Origin: Bacteroidales bacterium
GTDB lineage: Bacteria; Bacteroidota; Bacteroidia; Bacteroidales; F082
Length of the DNA: 61,031 bases
Assembly (NCBI GenBank): GCA_017561025.1
Contig: JAFZDU010000113.1
Location: 1 to 61,031 of the forward strand
Direction of reading: 5' to 3'
The notes below the pieces were generated by a model. The model made no database searches. It was not told where the DNA came from and saw nothing but the letters and a program-made list of their open reading frames with translations. Below are positions 35,768 through 45,008 of this stretch, in pieces. The position numbers and the translations under genes were made by a program. Within the stretch, counting starts at the first letter, position 1; each line of letters starts with the position of its first letter.

Positions 35768-36847
35768 ATGAAAAAACTATTAATTATCGCATGCTTGTTT
35801 TTTGCATGGCATTTCAAGGCAGAGGCTTGTACAGGTATCTCGATGTACGCTGCTGACGGCTCTTATTTCCAGGCTCGAACCATTGAATGGGCAGGTACAA
35901 ATCTTAACAGTATGTACGTGGTCGTTCCCCGTAATTTCAGTCAGACGTCCTTTACACCCAAAGGTACTAATGGCATGACTTTTATCTCCAGATATGGTTA
36001 TATCGGTCTTGCGGTTCATGAAAAGGAATTCATCGCAGAAGGCCTTAATGAAGCCGGCTTGTCCGCTGGTCTGTTCTATTTCCCTAACTTCGGCAGTTAT
36101 CAGCTTTACGATGAGAAATACAATTCTACCACTGTTGCCGACTTGCAGTTGGTGTCATGGATATTGTCTCAATTCGCTACCGTTGATGAGGTGAAGGATA
36201 ATATTAATAAGGTGCGTGTCGTTTCCCTTATGGGCGGAGATGGATCTGCTGAAGCTATTCACTGGAGAGTGGGCGACAAGTCGGGAAAACAGATTGTCAT
36301 AGAGATTGAAAAAGGCGTGCCTCACATCTATGATAATCCTATCGGTGTTATTACCAATGCTCCTGATTTTCCTTGGCACCTTTCTAACTTGAGCAACTAC
36401 ATCAATCTTACTCCTGTAAATCCAGCTGCACATAAGATGGCTGATTTTATGGTTGAGCCAATAGGTCACGGTAATGGTTTCCTTGGATTGCCTGGCGACT
36501 TCACTCCTCCATCACGTTTCGTGAGAGCTGCTTTCTTCAAGTCGACCGCACCAATGTTGGCGACAGCGAGAGCTACAATGCTTCAATGTTTCCATATTCT
36601 GAACAACTTTGACATACCTATCGGAATGAACTTCCCTAAGAATGAAATCCCCGACTTGCCAAGTGCAACGCAATGGACTTCAGTGATCGACCTGACTAAT
36701 TCCGTGGTTTATTACAAGACTTTTGATAACAACAATATCAGGATGATAGACTTGAAAAACATTGATTTCGGTAAAGTTAAATATCAATTTCAGAGATTAG
36801 ACGAGCCTAACTCACAACCTGTTGAAGTGGTGTCGATAAGTCAATAA
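35768..36847 (+). CDS. Secreted choloylglycine hydrolase-like Ntn hydrolase (linear amide C-N hydrolase)
   Basis: 359 residues. The signal peptide ends AEA|C, so cleavage would expose C21 as the N-terminal nucleophile of the Ntn fold (C21-TGISMYAADG). Further residues of the family: R37 and E40 in FQARTIEWA (bile salt hydrolases have Arg and Asp here, penicillin V acylases vary), GLNEAGLSAGLFYFP, and VITNAPDFPWHLSNLSNY with the conserved Asn of TNAP/TNSP. Substrates of the family include conjugated bile salts, penicillin V and acyl-homoserine lactones; which applies is not visible. It stands alone, with its own spacer from the T9SS gene and convergent ackA. Confidence 0.88.
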   Translation: MKKLLIIACLFFAWHFKAEACTGISMYAADGSYFQARTIEWAGTNLNSMYVVVPRNFSQTSFTPKGTNGMTFISRYGYIGLAVHEKEFIAEGLNEAGLSAGLFYFPNFGSYQLYDEKYNSTTVADLQLVSWILSQFATVDEVKDNINKVRVVSLMGGDGSAEAIHWRVGDKSGKQIVIEIEKGVPHIYDNPIGVITNAPDFPWHLSNLSNYINLTPVNPAAHKMADFMVEPIGHGNGFLGLPGDFTPPSRFVRAAFFKSTAPMLATARATMLQCFHILNNFDIPIGMNFPKNEIPDLPSATQWTSVIDLTNSVVYYKTFDNNNIRMIDLKNIDFGKVKYQFQRLDEPNSQPVEVVSISQ

Positions 36848-36900
36848 TTGCAAAAGGCAAAAGGCAAATGATAAAAGGCAAATGACAAAAACTTTAGTCA
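36848..36900. repeat. Low-complexity AAAAGGCAAATGA-type array
   Basis: GCAAAAGGCAAAAGGCAAATG then AAAAGGCAAATGAC repeats a 7-13 base unit about four times after the hydrolase stop. A second array, TTTAGACTTTAGAC plus TTTAGTCATTAGTC, follows the next terminator (36938-36966). Both are non-coding. Confidence 0.6.
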
Positions 36901-36935
36901 AAAAAAAGAGCTCCTAATTTTAGGAACTCTTTTTG
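36901..36935. terminator. Bidirectional terminator between the hydrolase and ackA
   Basis: AAAGAGCTCCTAA and TTAGGAACTCTTT form a stem with one mismatch, flanked by A-run and T-run. It serves both convergent genes. Confidence 0.8.
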
Positions 36936-36969
36936 CCTTTAGACTTTAGACTTTAGTCATTAGTCTTTA

Positions 36970-38175
36970 TCAAAGACCTTTAACGATATCGTATGTATCT
37001 TTAGCAATCATGTATTCTTCGTCTGTTGGGAATACAACGACTGTTACTTTTGAGTCAGGAGTTGAGATGATACGTGCTTCGCCCATTGTTGCGTTGTTAG
37101 CTTCCATGTCGATCTTAACGCCGAGGTATTCCATGTTTTCCAAGATTGGACCTCTCATGAACCAAGCGTTTTCTCCGATACCGCCAGTCATGACGATGAT
37201 GTCAACGCCGTTCATAACAGCTGCGTAAGCGCCGATATATTTTTTAACGCGGTGTTTGAACATGTCGAATGCGTATGTTGCACGTTCGTCGCCAGCTTCT
37301 TTACCAGCTCTAACGTCGCGCATGTCTTGTTTGTCGCCTGTGATACCGATGAGACCTGATTTCTTGTTGACGAGAGTATTCATTTGTTTGAGGTCGTAAC
37401 CTTCTTTTTCAGCGATGTACATGAATACGCCGAGGTCGAGGTCGCCGGTGCGGCTGCCCATCATAAGACCTTCAACAGGAGTGAATCCCATTGATGTGTC
37501 GACTGATTTTCCGTTTTGAACTGCTGCTATAGAAGCGCCGCTGCCTAAGTGGCAAGTGATGATTTTTTGGTCGTTCCAGTCTTTGCCTACGAATTTAGCT
37601 GCGTTTTCAGCAACGAATTTGTGGCTTGTTCCGTGGAATCCGTAACGACGTACGCGATATTTGTCGTAGTATTCGTAAGGGATAGGGTACAGGTAAGCCT
37701 CAGGTTTCATTGTTGAGTGGAATGCTGTGTCGAAGCAGCCGCCTTGTTTTACGTTAGGAAGCAATTCTGTAACAGCTTTCACGCCTGCCATACATGCTGG
37801 GTTGTGGAGAGGAGCGAGGTCGATGAGTTCTTCCATGAGCTCCATGACGCTGTTGTCGATAAGGACGCTCTTGGTGAATTTTTCACCGCCGTGAACCAAA
37901 CGATGACCTACAGCGCCGATTTCGTCTAATGACTTGATGACACCATGGTTTTCGTCGAGCAATGCGTTAAGAACGATGCTGATACCTACAGTATGGTTTG
38001 GAATAGGAAGTTGTTCGTAATGTTTTTCGCCATTCCATTTATGTGTGAATTCTCCCATTTCGAGGCCGATACGCTCGAGGAGACCTTTTGCCAAAACGCT
38101 GTGGCCATTATCGTCGATATCAAAAAGTTGATATTTGATTGATGAGCTGCCGCAGTTTAAAACTAAAATTTTCAT
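36970..38175 (-). CDS. ackA: Acetate kinase
   Basis: 401 residues. N-terminal ASKHA phosphate-1 motif MKILVLNCGSSSIKYQLFD, VGHRLVHGGEKF, FDTAFHSTMKPEAYLYPIP, RRYGFHGTSHKFVAENAA, HLGSGASIAAVQNGKSVDTSMGFTPVEGLMMGSRTGDLD and VMTGGIGENAW. It converts acetyl phosphate and ADP to acetate and ATP, the energy-yielding last step of acetate fermentation. It follows pta by 76 bp on the same strand. Codon bias indicates high expression. Confidence 0.97.
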   Translation of the reverse strand: MKILVLNCGSSSIKYQLFDIDDNGHSVLAKGLLERIGLEMGEFTHKWNGEKHYEQLPIPNHTVGISIVLNALLDENHGVIKSLDEIGAVGHRLVHGGEKFTKSVLIDNSVMELMEELIDLAPLHNPACMAGVKAVTELLPNVKQGGCFDTAFHSTMKPEAYLYPIPYEYYDKYRVRRYGFHGTSHKFVAENAAKFVGKDWNDQKIITCHLGSGASIAAVQNGKSVDTSMGFTPVEGLMMGSRTGDLDLGVFMYIAEKEGYDLKQMNTLVNKKSGLIGITGDKQDMRDVRAGKEAGDERATYAFDMFKHRVKKYIGAYAAVMNGVDIIVMTGGIGENAWFMRGPILENMEYLGVKIDMEANNATMGEARIISTPDSKVTVVVFPTDEEYMIAKDTYDIVKGL

Positions 38176-38207
38176 TGATAATATTGTGTTAATGTTATTG
38201 TTGAAAA

Positions 38208-38234
38208 GAGAGACGTGTCAATGACGCGTCTCTA
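38208..38234. repeat. Dispersed palindrome copy in the pta-ackA spacer
   Basis: AGAGACGTGTCA (38209-38220) and TGACGCGTCTCT (38222-38233) form a near-perfect palindrome. It is the same family as the copies at 121, 5730, 7931 and 51320. In the pta-ackA mRNA it would fold as a stem between the two genes. Confidence 0.8.
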
Positions 38235-38251
38235 CAATTATGAATTTTGCA

Positions 38252-39262
38252 TTATGAATTCTTTTGAGCGATTGCTTGGTTGCAAGTGATAGCGACGAGT
38301 TTGTAGATGTCGTCGATTGAGCAACCGCGGCTTAAGTCGTTGCAAGGTTTTGCGAATCCTTGGAGGACTGGACCTACGGCTTCAGCGCCTGCGAGACGTT
38401 GAACGAGTTTGTAAGCTATGTTGCCTACTTCCAATCTTGGGAATACCAATGTGTTAGCTTTACCTGCTACTTCGCTGTTAGGAGCTTTGCTTGCGCCTAC
38501 TGAAGGAACGATAGCAGCGTCAGCTTGTAATTCGCCGTCGATGCATAAGTCAGGACGCATTTCTTTTGCTAATCTTGTAGCTTCGATGACTTTGTCGACG
38601 TCTTCGTGTTTTGCAGAGCCTTTTGTTGAGAAGCTTAACATAGCCACTTTAGGATCTATTTTAGCGATGTTCTTTGCTGTGTCGGCTGTACATACAGCGA
38701 TTTCTGCGAGTTGTTCTGCTGTTGGAACTGGAGTTACAGCGCAGTCAGCGCAAACGATCTTGCCGTCTGTTCCGTATTTGTCGTTAGGTAAGAACATGAT
38801 GAAAGCGCCTGAAACGCAAGATACGCCTGGAGCTGTCTTGATGATTTGCAAAGCAGGACGGAGCATGTCGCCTGTTGTGCTGCGAGCGCCGCTTACCAAA
38901 CCGTCGGCATCGCCGGCTTTAAGCATCAAAACGCCGAGATACATGAAGTTTTCAGCTAATTCTTGAGCTTGTTCGATTGTCATGCCTTTGCTCTTGCGAA
39001 TTTCAAAAAGCAAGTTTGCGTATTTGTCTCTATCTGGATTGTTTTTAGGATCGACGATAGTAGCTCTGTCGATGTTCTTCAATTCAAACTCAGCAGCCAT
39101 GTCTTTGATTGTCTGAGCTGGTCCGATAAGAATGACGTCAGCGATGCCGTCAGCGATGAGTTGGTCGGCAGCTTTTAATGTTCTTGCTTCATCTCCTTCA
39201 GGAAGGACAATGCGTTGTCTGTTTTCACGCGCATTTTGTTTTATTTGTTCTATGAGATCCAT
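38252..39262 (-). CDS. pta: Phosphate acetyltransferase
   Basis: 336 residues, the short Pta class. Motifs: IVLPEGDEARTLKAADQLI, VSGARSTTGDMLRPALQIIKT, FSTKGSAKHEDVDKV, DGELQADAAIVPSVGASKAPNSEVAGKANTLVFPRLEVGNIAYKLVQR, and AEAVGPVLQGFAKPCNDLSRGCS. It makes acetyl phosphate from acetyl-CoA and phosphate. With ackA downstream it forms the classic pair. A -7 box is at 39301-39308. Confidence 0.97.
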   Translation of the reverse strand: MDLIEQIKQNARENRQRIVLPEGDEARTLKAADQLIADGIADVILIGPAQTIKDMAAEFELKNIDRATIVDPKNNPDRDKYANLLFEIRKSKGMTIEQAQELAENFMYLGVLMLKAGDADGLVSGARSTTGDMLRPALQIIKTAPGVSCVSGAFIMFLPNDKYGTDGKIVCADCAVTPVPTAEQLAEIAVCTADTAKNIAKIDPKVAMLSFSTKGSAKHEDVDKVIEATRLAKEMRPDLCIDGELQADAAIVPSVGASKAPNSEVAGKANTLVFPRLEVGNIAYKLVQRLAGAEAVGPVLQGFAKPCNDLSRGCSIDDIYKLVAITCNQAIAQKNS

Positions 39263-39300
39263 GTTGTTACGATTAAATATTAAACTTTCCTTAAAGCGTA

Positions 39301-39308
39301 CAAAGGTA
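39301..39308 (-). promoter_or_regulatory. -7 box TACCTTTG of pta-ackA
   Basis: Minus-strand TAnnTTTG match about 39 nt before ATG 39262; it diverges from the DUF4271 promoter 65 bp away. Confidence 0.55.
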
Positions 39309-39372
39309 ATAATCTATTCTAAAATTTCAAAAAAAAATCTAATAATTTTGCTAAGAAAAAAAAACAAAAATG

Positions 39373-39380
39373 TAACTTTG
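39373..39380 (+). promoter_or_regulatory. -7 box TAACTTTG of the DUF4271-hemD operon
   Basis: Exact match followed by C. A TTTG at 39347-39350 lies 22 nt upstream as a possible -33 element. The leader would be about 12 nt before ATG 39398. Confidence 0.6.
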
Positions 39381-39397
39381 CATTTTGAAAAAATTTT

Positions 39398-40213
39398 ATG
39401 AACGATACTCTTGGATTTAATATGAATGCAGACACTTTGAACGCCATTGCTTATAATGGTGTCGATGCTGTATTTTATAACGAAATTCAAGAAATTGATA
39501 ATCAGTATAAAGATTTTAGATTCGTCACTGAAAAGTATGATGGTTGGGAAAGCCCTAGGCCTAGAGAAGTGTCGTTTGTCAGTGCGAGCTGGAATTTTGT
39601 AATCTTGTTCGTGGTGATGATCATGGTTGTCTTGAACAAGTTTTTCGCACCAAACAGATTTGCATCCATTATAGCTATGCCATTTCAAAGTGGCGGTGAG
39701 AAGATAGCTCGTGACGGAGTTTCGTTCCGGAGTCTCATCTCTTTGTCGATAGTGATTTCTTTTATGCTGATAATATCGATGTTCGTTCAGAAAATATTTG
39801 TGATTTACAGCAGCAGTCAGGTCGTGCATGACAATATCAGTCTGTTTAAGGATATAGTCACCATTGTTGCGGCGGTATTTGTCTTCAATTATCTTCTAAC
39901 ATCTTTTTATTCATGGCTTTTCAAGACATATGCATTGCTGACTGTGCATGTGAATCTTCATGTATCGACCATGGCTATAGCCAGTGTTATTTTTATACCA
40001 ATCATGATGGTAATGTTTTTCTATCCATATAGGTTTTTATGCGTTATAATATTGATAATCTTGATACTTCTATACATCATACGTTTTATAAAATTATTAA
40101 TTGAGGTGCGAATGTTATCAAAGTTAAATTTTGTAAACATTTTTTTGTATCTTTGCACCGTCGAAATTTTACCGGTTTTGGTAATGGTTAAGATAGTTGT
40201 TAACGTTGTTTAA
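39398..40213 (+). CDS. DUF4271 family membrane protein
   Basis: 271 residues. A soluble N-terminus of about 65 residues, then six or seven predicted membrane helices (for example FVILFVVMIMVVLNKFF, SIVISFMLIISMFVQKIF, IVAAVFVFNYLLTSFYSW, IASVIFIPIMMVMFFYPY). Bacteroidota proteins with this layout immediately upstream of hemD are annotated DUF4271; the function is unknown. The conserved neighbourhood with hemD-rnpA-yidD suggests an envelope or housekeeping role. A second -7 box lies near its 3' end (40148-40155). Confidence 0.8.
   Translation: MNDTLGFNMNADTLNAIAYNGVDAVFYNEIQEIDNQYKDFRFVTEKYDGWESPRPREVSFVSASWNFVILFVVMIMVVLNKFFAPNRFASIIAMPFQSGGEKIARDGVSFRSLISLSIVISFMLIISMFVQKIFVIYSSSQVVHDNISLFKDIVTIVAAVFVFNYLLTSFYSWLFKTYALLTVHVNLHVSTMAIASVIFIPIMMVMFFYPYRFLCVIILIILILLYIIRFIKLLIEVRMLSKLNFVNIFLYLCTVEILPVLVMVKIVVNVV
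40148..40155 (+). promoter_or_regulatory. -7 box TATCTTTG inside the DUF4271 3' end
   Basis: Exact TAnnTTTG match plus C, inside the coding sequence and about 126 nt before hemD. It may give hemD-rnpA-yidD expression independent of the upstream gene. A TTG lies 14 nt upstream, closer than usual. Confidence 0.4.
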
Positions 40214-40280
40214 AATATTGGAAATCATAATCATAATTGGTGAAATTGTCTTGATTAATAAAAGATTAAAAAGTTTGTAG

Positions 40281-41045
40281 ATGAAGATAAAATCAATCCT
40301 TTTGTCGCAGCCTAAGCCTGCTGATGTAGCCAAAACACCTTACGAATCCATAATCAAGAAGTATAACGTCAATATAGAATTTGAAAAATTCATCAAGTTG
40401 GAAGACGTTTCAGCAAGCGAGTTAAGACAAGAGAAAGTAAAGCTCACAGATTTTACCGCAGTTATCCTTACAAGTCGTAACACAATAGACCATTTCTTCC
40501 GCATCGCAAAAGAAATGCGTTATACTATCCCTGAAGATCTGAAATATTTCTGTGTCAATGAAACTACTGCTCAATACCTTCAGCATTACATCCAATACAG
40601 AAAAAGAAAGATATTCTACGGCAAGCAGACTTTTGCAGACCTTGTGGAAGTGATGAAGAAGCATAAAGAAGAAAAATATTTCCTTCCAACATCAAATTTG
40701 GTTACAGAAGATTACGATGGCATGCTCAATGATGCTAAGTTGGAATATACAAAAGCTGTCATCTTCCGTACAGTATCAGCTGATCTGACACATATCGATA
40801 TCAATAAATATGATATGCTTGTGTTCTTCAGCCCTGCAGGTATAGATTCATTGAAGGCTAACTTCCCTGATTTCGTTCAAAATGAAAATGTAGCTATCGG
40901 AGGTTTCGGCCATTCAACATGCAAGGCTATCACTGATGCAGGTTATACATTGAATTTCAGTGCGCCAACACCTTCTTGCCCTTCAATGAACATGGCAATA
41001 GAAGAGTTTATAGCTAATGAAGTTAAAAAAGCCAAGAAAAAATAA
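40281..41045 (+). CDS. hemD: Uroporphyrinogen-III synthase
   Basis: 254 residues. HemD is a poorly conserved family; the recognisable features are AVILTSRNTIDHFFRIA (domain hinge), YFCVNETTAQYLQHY, FLPTSNLVTEDYDGML, VFFSPAGIDSLKANFPDF and AIGGFGHSTCKAITDAGYTLNFSAPTPSCPSMNMAIEEFI. It cyclises hydroxymethylbilane with D-ring inversion, the first macrocycle of haem, sirohaem and corrinoid synthesis. Its position between DUF4271 and rnpA is conserved in Bacteroidales. Confidence 0.88.
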   Translation: MKIKSILLSQPKPADVAKTPYESIIKKYNVNIEFEKFIKLEDVSASELRQEKVKLTDFTAVILTSRNTIDHFFRIAKEMRYTIPEDLKYFCVNETTAQYLQHYIQYRKRKIFYGKQTFADLVEVMKKHKEEKYFLPTSNLVTEDYDGMLNDAKLEYTKAVIFRTVSADLTHIDINKYDMLVFFSPAGIDSLKANFPDFVQNENVAIGGFGHSTCKAITDAGYTLNFSAPTPSCPSMNMAIEEFIANEVKKAKKK

Positions 41046-41050
41046 TTTCG

Positions 41051-41467
41051 ATGAACGAAGGACTTCCGAAAGAACAGCGTCTTTATAAAAAGAAAGCGAT
41101 AGAAACATTATTCGAAAAGGGTAAAGGATTTAACTTTTATCCTTTTCGTGTTGTTGTTTATGCGCATAGCTCGGAAGAAGATGAGCCCTCAATACCTCGT
41201 TTCCTCGTCTCTGTCTCCAAGAAAAGATTTCATCATGCCGTAAAACGTAACAGAGTCAAGCGACTCGTACGCGAAGCTTGGAGAAGAAACAAATCAGAGA
41301 TAATTGTTAATTGTGAAAAACACCAAATCACTTTTGACATCGCACTTGTTTATACAGCAACAATAATTTTATCGTACGAAGAGATAGAAAAGAAAATAAA
41401 ACAACTATCTTTGCGTTTGAATAATAATTATTTTCGAGATGAAGAAAATCGCACAAATGCCGGCTAA
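41051..41467 (+). CDS. rnpA: Ribonuclease P protein component
   Basis: 138 residues. Contains the RNR motif in [17 protein letters not shown], an N-terminal [26 protein letters not shown] and the strand [16 protein letters not shown]. It supports the RNase P RNA in trimming tRNA 5' ends. It starts five bases after hemD and overlaps yidD by 29 bases. The usual partner rpmH is absent. Confidence 0.95.
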   Translation: MNEGLPKEQRLYKKKAIETLFEKGKGFNFYPFRVVVYAHSSEEDEPSIPRFLVSVSKKRFHHAVKRNRVKRLVREAWRRNKSEIIVNCEKHQITFDIALVYTATIILSYEEIEKKIKQLSLRLNNNYFRDEENRTNAG

Positions 41468-41669
41468 ATTTCTGATATTGCTGATACGCATATATCAACT
41501 TACATTGTCACCATTCATCGGCAGAAATTGCAGATACACACCATCTTGTTCTAATTATGGAATTGAAGCGATAAAAAAATATGGCGCCATAAAAGGCGGC
41601 TGGCTGACTATAAAAAGAATATTATCCTGTAACCCTTGGGGCGGCAGCGGCTATGACCCCGTCCCTTAA
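41439..41669 (+). CDS. yidD: Membrane protein insertion efficiency factor YidD
   Basis: 76 residues. Diagnostic features: [62 protein letters not shown], with the C-x-x-x-P-S-C-S-x-Y motif and the CNPWGG ending. It assists YidC-mediated insertion of inner-membrane proteins. It overlaps the rnpA 3' end by 29 bases, implying translational coupling. Confidence 0.96.
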   Translation: MKKIAQMPAKFLILLIRIYQLTLSPFIGRNCRYTPSCSNYGIEAIKKYGAIKGGWLTIKRILSCNPWGGSGYDPVP

Positions 41670-41680
41670 AAATTGATGTC

Positions 41681-43336
41681 ATGAAGAAATTTAGCATTTT
41701 CTTATTAGCATTCCTGTTTTTTCCTTTCGTACTCTGCGCTCAAGAAAGACAAAACAACTTCGAAATATCTAAAAGCCTCGATATATATAACAACGTGTTA
41801 AGATACCTTAACATGAATTATGTCGATGAAATCAATCCTGCAGAACTTAATGAGACAGCCATCAAGGCAATGCTTAAAGAACTGGATCCTTATACTGTAT
41901 TTATCCCTGAGTCTGAAATTGAAGATGTAAGACTCCTTACTATGGGAGAATATGGGGGAATAGGTTCTATAATAACATATTATGATGGCAATGTCCATAT
42001 CTCAGAACCATACGAAAACTTCCCTGCTCATAAGGCAGGCTTGCTTCCTGGCGACGCTATACTCGAAATAAATGGCGTTAATACCGAAAATAAAACAGTG
42101 GCAGAGGTGAGCGAACTCCTCAAAGGCCAACCTGGTTCAAAACTGACACTTAAAATTAAGCGTGAAGGAGAGAAGGACATAATTACAAAAACTCTCACAC
42201 GCGAGAAAATCAAAATTGATAATATCCCTTATTATACTGTGCTAGATGGCGGTATAGCTTATATTATCCTCAATCAGTTTACAAAAGACGCTGCCAAGGA
42301 ACTTAAAGAGGCATTCCTCGAAATGAAATCACAAAACGAGCTCAAAGGTCTCGTCATCGACCTCAGAGGCAATGGCGGCGGACTCCTCAATGAGGCTGTC
42401 GATATAGTGAATCTCTTCGTGCCTAAAAACAAACTCGTGGTTTATACCAAAGGTAAAACTCCTGAACAAAACAGAAATTATTACACCAAACATGAGGCTG
42501 AAGATACCGACATACCTCTCGTGGTTCTCGTCAATGAGTCAAGCGCTTCGGCAAGTGAAATCGTTTCTGGGGCAATACAAGACTTCGACAGAGGATTGAT
42601 AGTCGGACAAAGAACATTCGGCAAGGGATTGGTACAGAATATCCTTCCAATGAATTACAATACTCAGATGAAGGTCACTGTTTCGAAATATTATATCCCA
42701 AGCAAACGTTGCATACAGGAAATAGATTATTCGAAAAAATCAAAGAACGATACTATCTCAAAGAACGACACTCTCGGACCTCAGTTTAAAACAGCTAACG
42801 GCAGAATCGTTTATGAAGGTCATGGCATCCAGCCAGACGTGAAGATTGAGCCGGAAACAGTGTCAACAGTTACCGTTCATCTCTATGCTCAGAACATTAT
42901 TTTCAAATATGCTAACAAATTCTTCAAAGAGCATAAGTCAATCCCTGCTGCTGATGAGTTTGAAATAACAGACGAGATATATGATGATTTCGTTAAATTC
43001 GTTGAAGGCCAAAATTTTGAATATACATCTGAAAGTGAAAAGGATTTCGATGTCTTGGTTAAGACAGCTAAGTTGGAAGGCTATTATGATAATATCAAAA
43101 CTCAACTTGATGTCTTGGAAAACGAATTGAAGAGCCATAAGGAAAACGACTTGCTCAACAATAGAAAAGAAATTTCTGAAATACTCAAGATGGAGATAGT
43201 GACTCGCTATTACTTCCAAAAAGGCAAGATAATCTCAACATTGAAAGATGATGTTGAATTGAACCGCGCTATAGAAATTCTTCTTAACACTAATGGCGAA
43301 AACGAATACGAAACATTGTTAAAAGGCGTGCAATAA
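41681..43336 (+). CDS. S41-family C-terminal processing peptidase (CtpA/Prc-like)
   Basis: 551 residues. Signal peptide (ending LCAQ), N-terminal helical part with YVDEINPAELNETAIKAMLKELDPYTVFIP, a PDZ domain (about 85-165, AHKAGLLPGDAILEINGVN), and the S41 catalytic core with NESSASASEIVSGAIQDFDRGLIVG (nucleophile Ser in the SASE segment) and FGKGLVQ (catalytic Lys). These periplasmic proteases trim C-termini of envelope proteins. The gene overlaps the next one by a single base. The position after yidD is conserved in Bacteroidales. Confidence 0.94.
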   Translation: MKKFSIFLLAFLFFPFVLCAQERQNNFEISKSLDIYNNVLRYLNMNYVDEINPAELNETAIKAMLKELDPYTVFIPESEIEDVRLLTMGEYGGIGSIITYYDGNVHISEPYENFPAHKAGLLPGDAILEINGVNTENKTVAEVSELLKGQPGSKLTLKIKREGEKDIITKTLTREKIKIDNIPYYTVLDGGIAYIILNQFTKDAAKELKEAFLEMKSQNELKGLVIDLRGNGGGLLNEAVDIVNLFVPKNKLVVYTKGKTPEQNRNYYTKHEAEDTDIPLVVLVNESSASASEIVSGAIQDFDRGLIVGQRTFGKGLVQNILPMNYNTQMKVTVSKYYIPSKRCIQEIDYSKKSKNDTISKNDTLGPQFKTANGRIVYEGHGIQPDVKIEPETVSTVTVHLYAQNIIFKYANKFFKEHKSIPAADEFEITDEIYDDFVKFVEGQNFEYTSESEKDFDVLVKTAKLEGYYDNIKTQLDVLENELKSHKENDLLNNRKEISEILKMEIVTRYYFQKGKIISTLKDDVELNRAIEILLNTNGENEYETLLKGVQ

Positions 43337-45003
43337 TGAAAGTTGAATACGGCAAGACTGGAACATATTTCTATTGGATAGGACTGATTCTAATAGGTGT
43401 CTTCATTCCGACATCTAAGTTTGGATTGAGTGTTACCCAGTTTTATCTCATAGCGCTCTGGTTGTTGCTGGGCTTGGATATGCGAGCTGTCAACAAAATG
43501 TTCCCGGAAAAGCCTTTCGTCAGCAGGATACTGTCGCGTATAGTGGTGTCTTTTAAAGGTATATGGAATAATATCAAGACTAGATTCGATGATTTCATTC
43601 ATAACAAAGTGGCTGTTGTGATGGTGTCGATGTATCTCATGCATTTTATCGGTCTTATTTATACATCCGATTTTCACTATGCTTTCAAAGATTTGAGAAT
43701 CAAGCTTCCTTTATTGGTTTTTCCTTTGATATTGTCATCAATGAAACCATTGAACAAGAAACAGTTTGATACGGTGATATGGTTTTTCGTAAGTTCGGTG
43801 TTTTTTGTTACAGTGCTGGGAGCAATAAAATTCTTCCGTCGTGATTTCGTTGATGTTAGGGAACTCTCTGTTTTTGTAAGCCACATACGTGTCTCCCTTT
43901 GTATGGTGTTTTCTATATTTGTCTTGGCTTATTATTTCATAAAGAGAAATTATAGTGTGATTGTCAAGGCTATAATAGTGCTTTTGATAATATGGTTCTT
44001 ATGGCAGATAACTATATGGGAGTCTTTTATAAGCGTCTTGATAATAGCGGCATTATGTGCGGTTTTGGCATTGTATTTTATCTTTAAGAGCAGAAATATA
44101 TTTGTAAAGATTTCAACAGTCGTCGTGATGATTGCTGGAGCGTCTGTGATGTTTTATGCTCCGTATAAGATAATTTATGAATATAACAATCCAGAAGAGC
44201 TTGTTGTCGAACAATTGGATACTCACACCAAGCTGGGCAACCCGTATGTCTTTGAATATAACATGGGCATAGAAGATGGTCGTTATATAGGTCTATATCT
44301 CTCCAAGGAAGAGCTTTTAGAAGCATGGAATCAACGTAGTGAGAAAAAAATAGGACATGAGTATCAAGATGGATATTATTGTTTGGTAAGATATATGACA
44401 TCCAAGGATTTAAGAAAAGATGCCGAGGGCGTTTACATGCTTACTGAAGAAGATATAAGAAATATTGAGAATGGTGTGGCAAACTATAATTACATAGAAA
44501 ATCCAGGCATCAAGACTAGAATTATGAGGATTATGGTTGCATACAATAACTATAAAAGAAACGGTGATGCAAATGGAAGCTCTGTGTTTCAACGTGTTGA
44601 GTTTATCAAGGCTTCTTTTGGCATTATAAAAGAAAATCCTGTTTTTGGTGTTGGCACTGGAGATATTGTAAATGCTTTCGCCCAATATTATGAGGATACG
44701 AATTCAAAATTAAGACCGGAATATAGGTTTAGAAGTCATAATCAATATCTAGCCATTACAGTGGCTTTTGGTGTTGTAGGTCTTATGTGGTATTTGTTCT
44801 CAATGTTTTATCCATTCTTCGCAGAGAAGAAGAATCGCAATTACATCTATTTCGTCTTCTTGTTTATAATGATGCTTTCCATGCTGACTGAGGATACAAT
44901 CGAGACGCAGATAGGTGTTACCTTATTCGCTTTCTTTAACTCGTTCTTGGTGTTTGCAAATGATGAGGATAATGACGAAAGCCTAATGGCTGATGATTGC
45001 TGA
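43336..45003 (+). CDS. O-antigen ligase family membrane protein
   Basis: 555 residues with about ten predicted membrane helices. A large periplasmic loop (about 290-440) precedes the hallmark GVGTGDIVNAFAQYY...FRSHNQYLAITVAFGVVGLMWYLF, where the H-N-Q-Y-L segment is the conserved core of WaaL/Wzy proteins. It either joins O-antigen to lipid A-core or polymerises/glycosylates; the family cannot be split by sequence alone. The start overlaps the protease stop (TAATG). Convergent gtrA ends six bases away. Confidence 0.85.
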   Translation: MKVEYGKTGTYFYWIGLILIGVFIPTSKFGLSVTQFYLIALWLLLGLDMRAVNKMFPEKPFVSRILSRIVVSFKGIWNNIKTRFDDFIHNKVAVVMVSMYLMHFIGLIYTSDFHYAFKDLRIKLPLLVFPLILSSMKPLNKKQFDTVIWFFVSSVFFVTVLGAIKFFRRDFVDVRELSVFVSHIRVSLCMVFSIFVLAYYFIKRNYSVIVKAIIVLLIIWFLWQITIWESFISVLIIAALCAVLALYFIFKSRNIFVKISTVVVMIAGASVMFYAPYKIIYEYNNPEELVVEQLDTHTKLGNPYVFEYNMGIEDGRYIGLYLSKEELLEAWNQRSEKKIGHEYQDGYYCLVRYMTSKDLRKDAEGVYMLTEEDIRNIENGVANYNYIENPGIKTRIMRIMVAYNNYKRNGDANGSSVFQRVEFIKASFGIIKENPVFGVGTGDIVNAFAQYYEDTNSKLRPEYRFRSHNQYLAITVAFGVVGLMWYLFSMFYPFFAEKKNRNYIYFVFLFIMMLSMLTEDTIETQIGVTLFAFFNSFLVFANDEDNDESLMADDC

Positions 45004-45008
45004 ATCAT

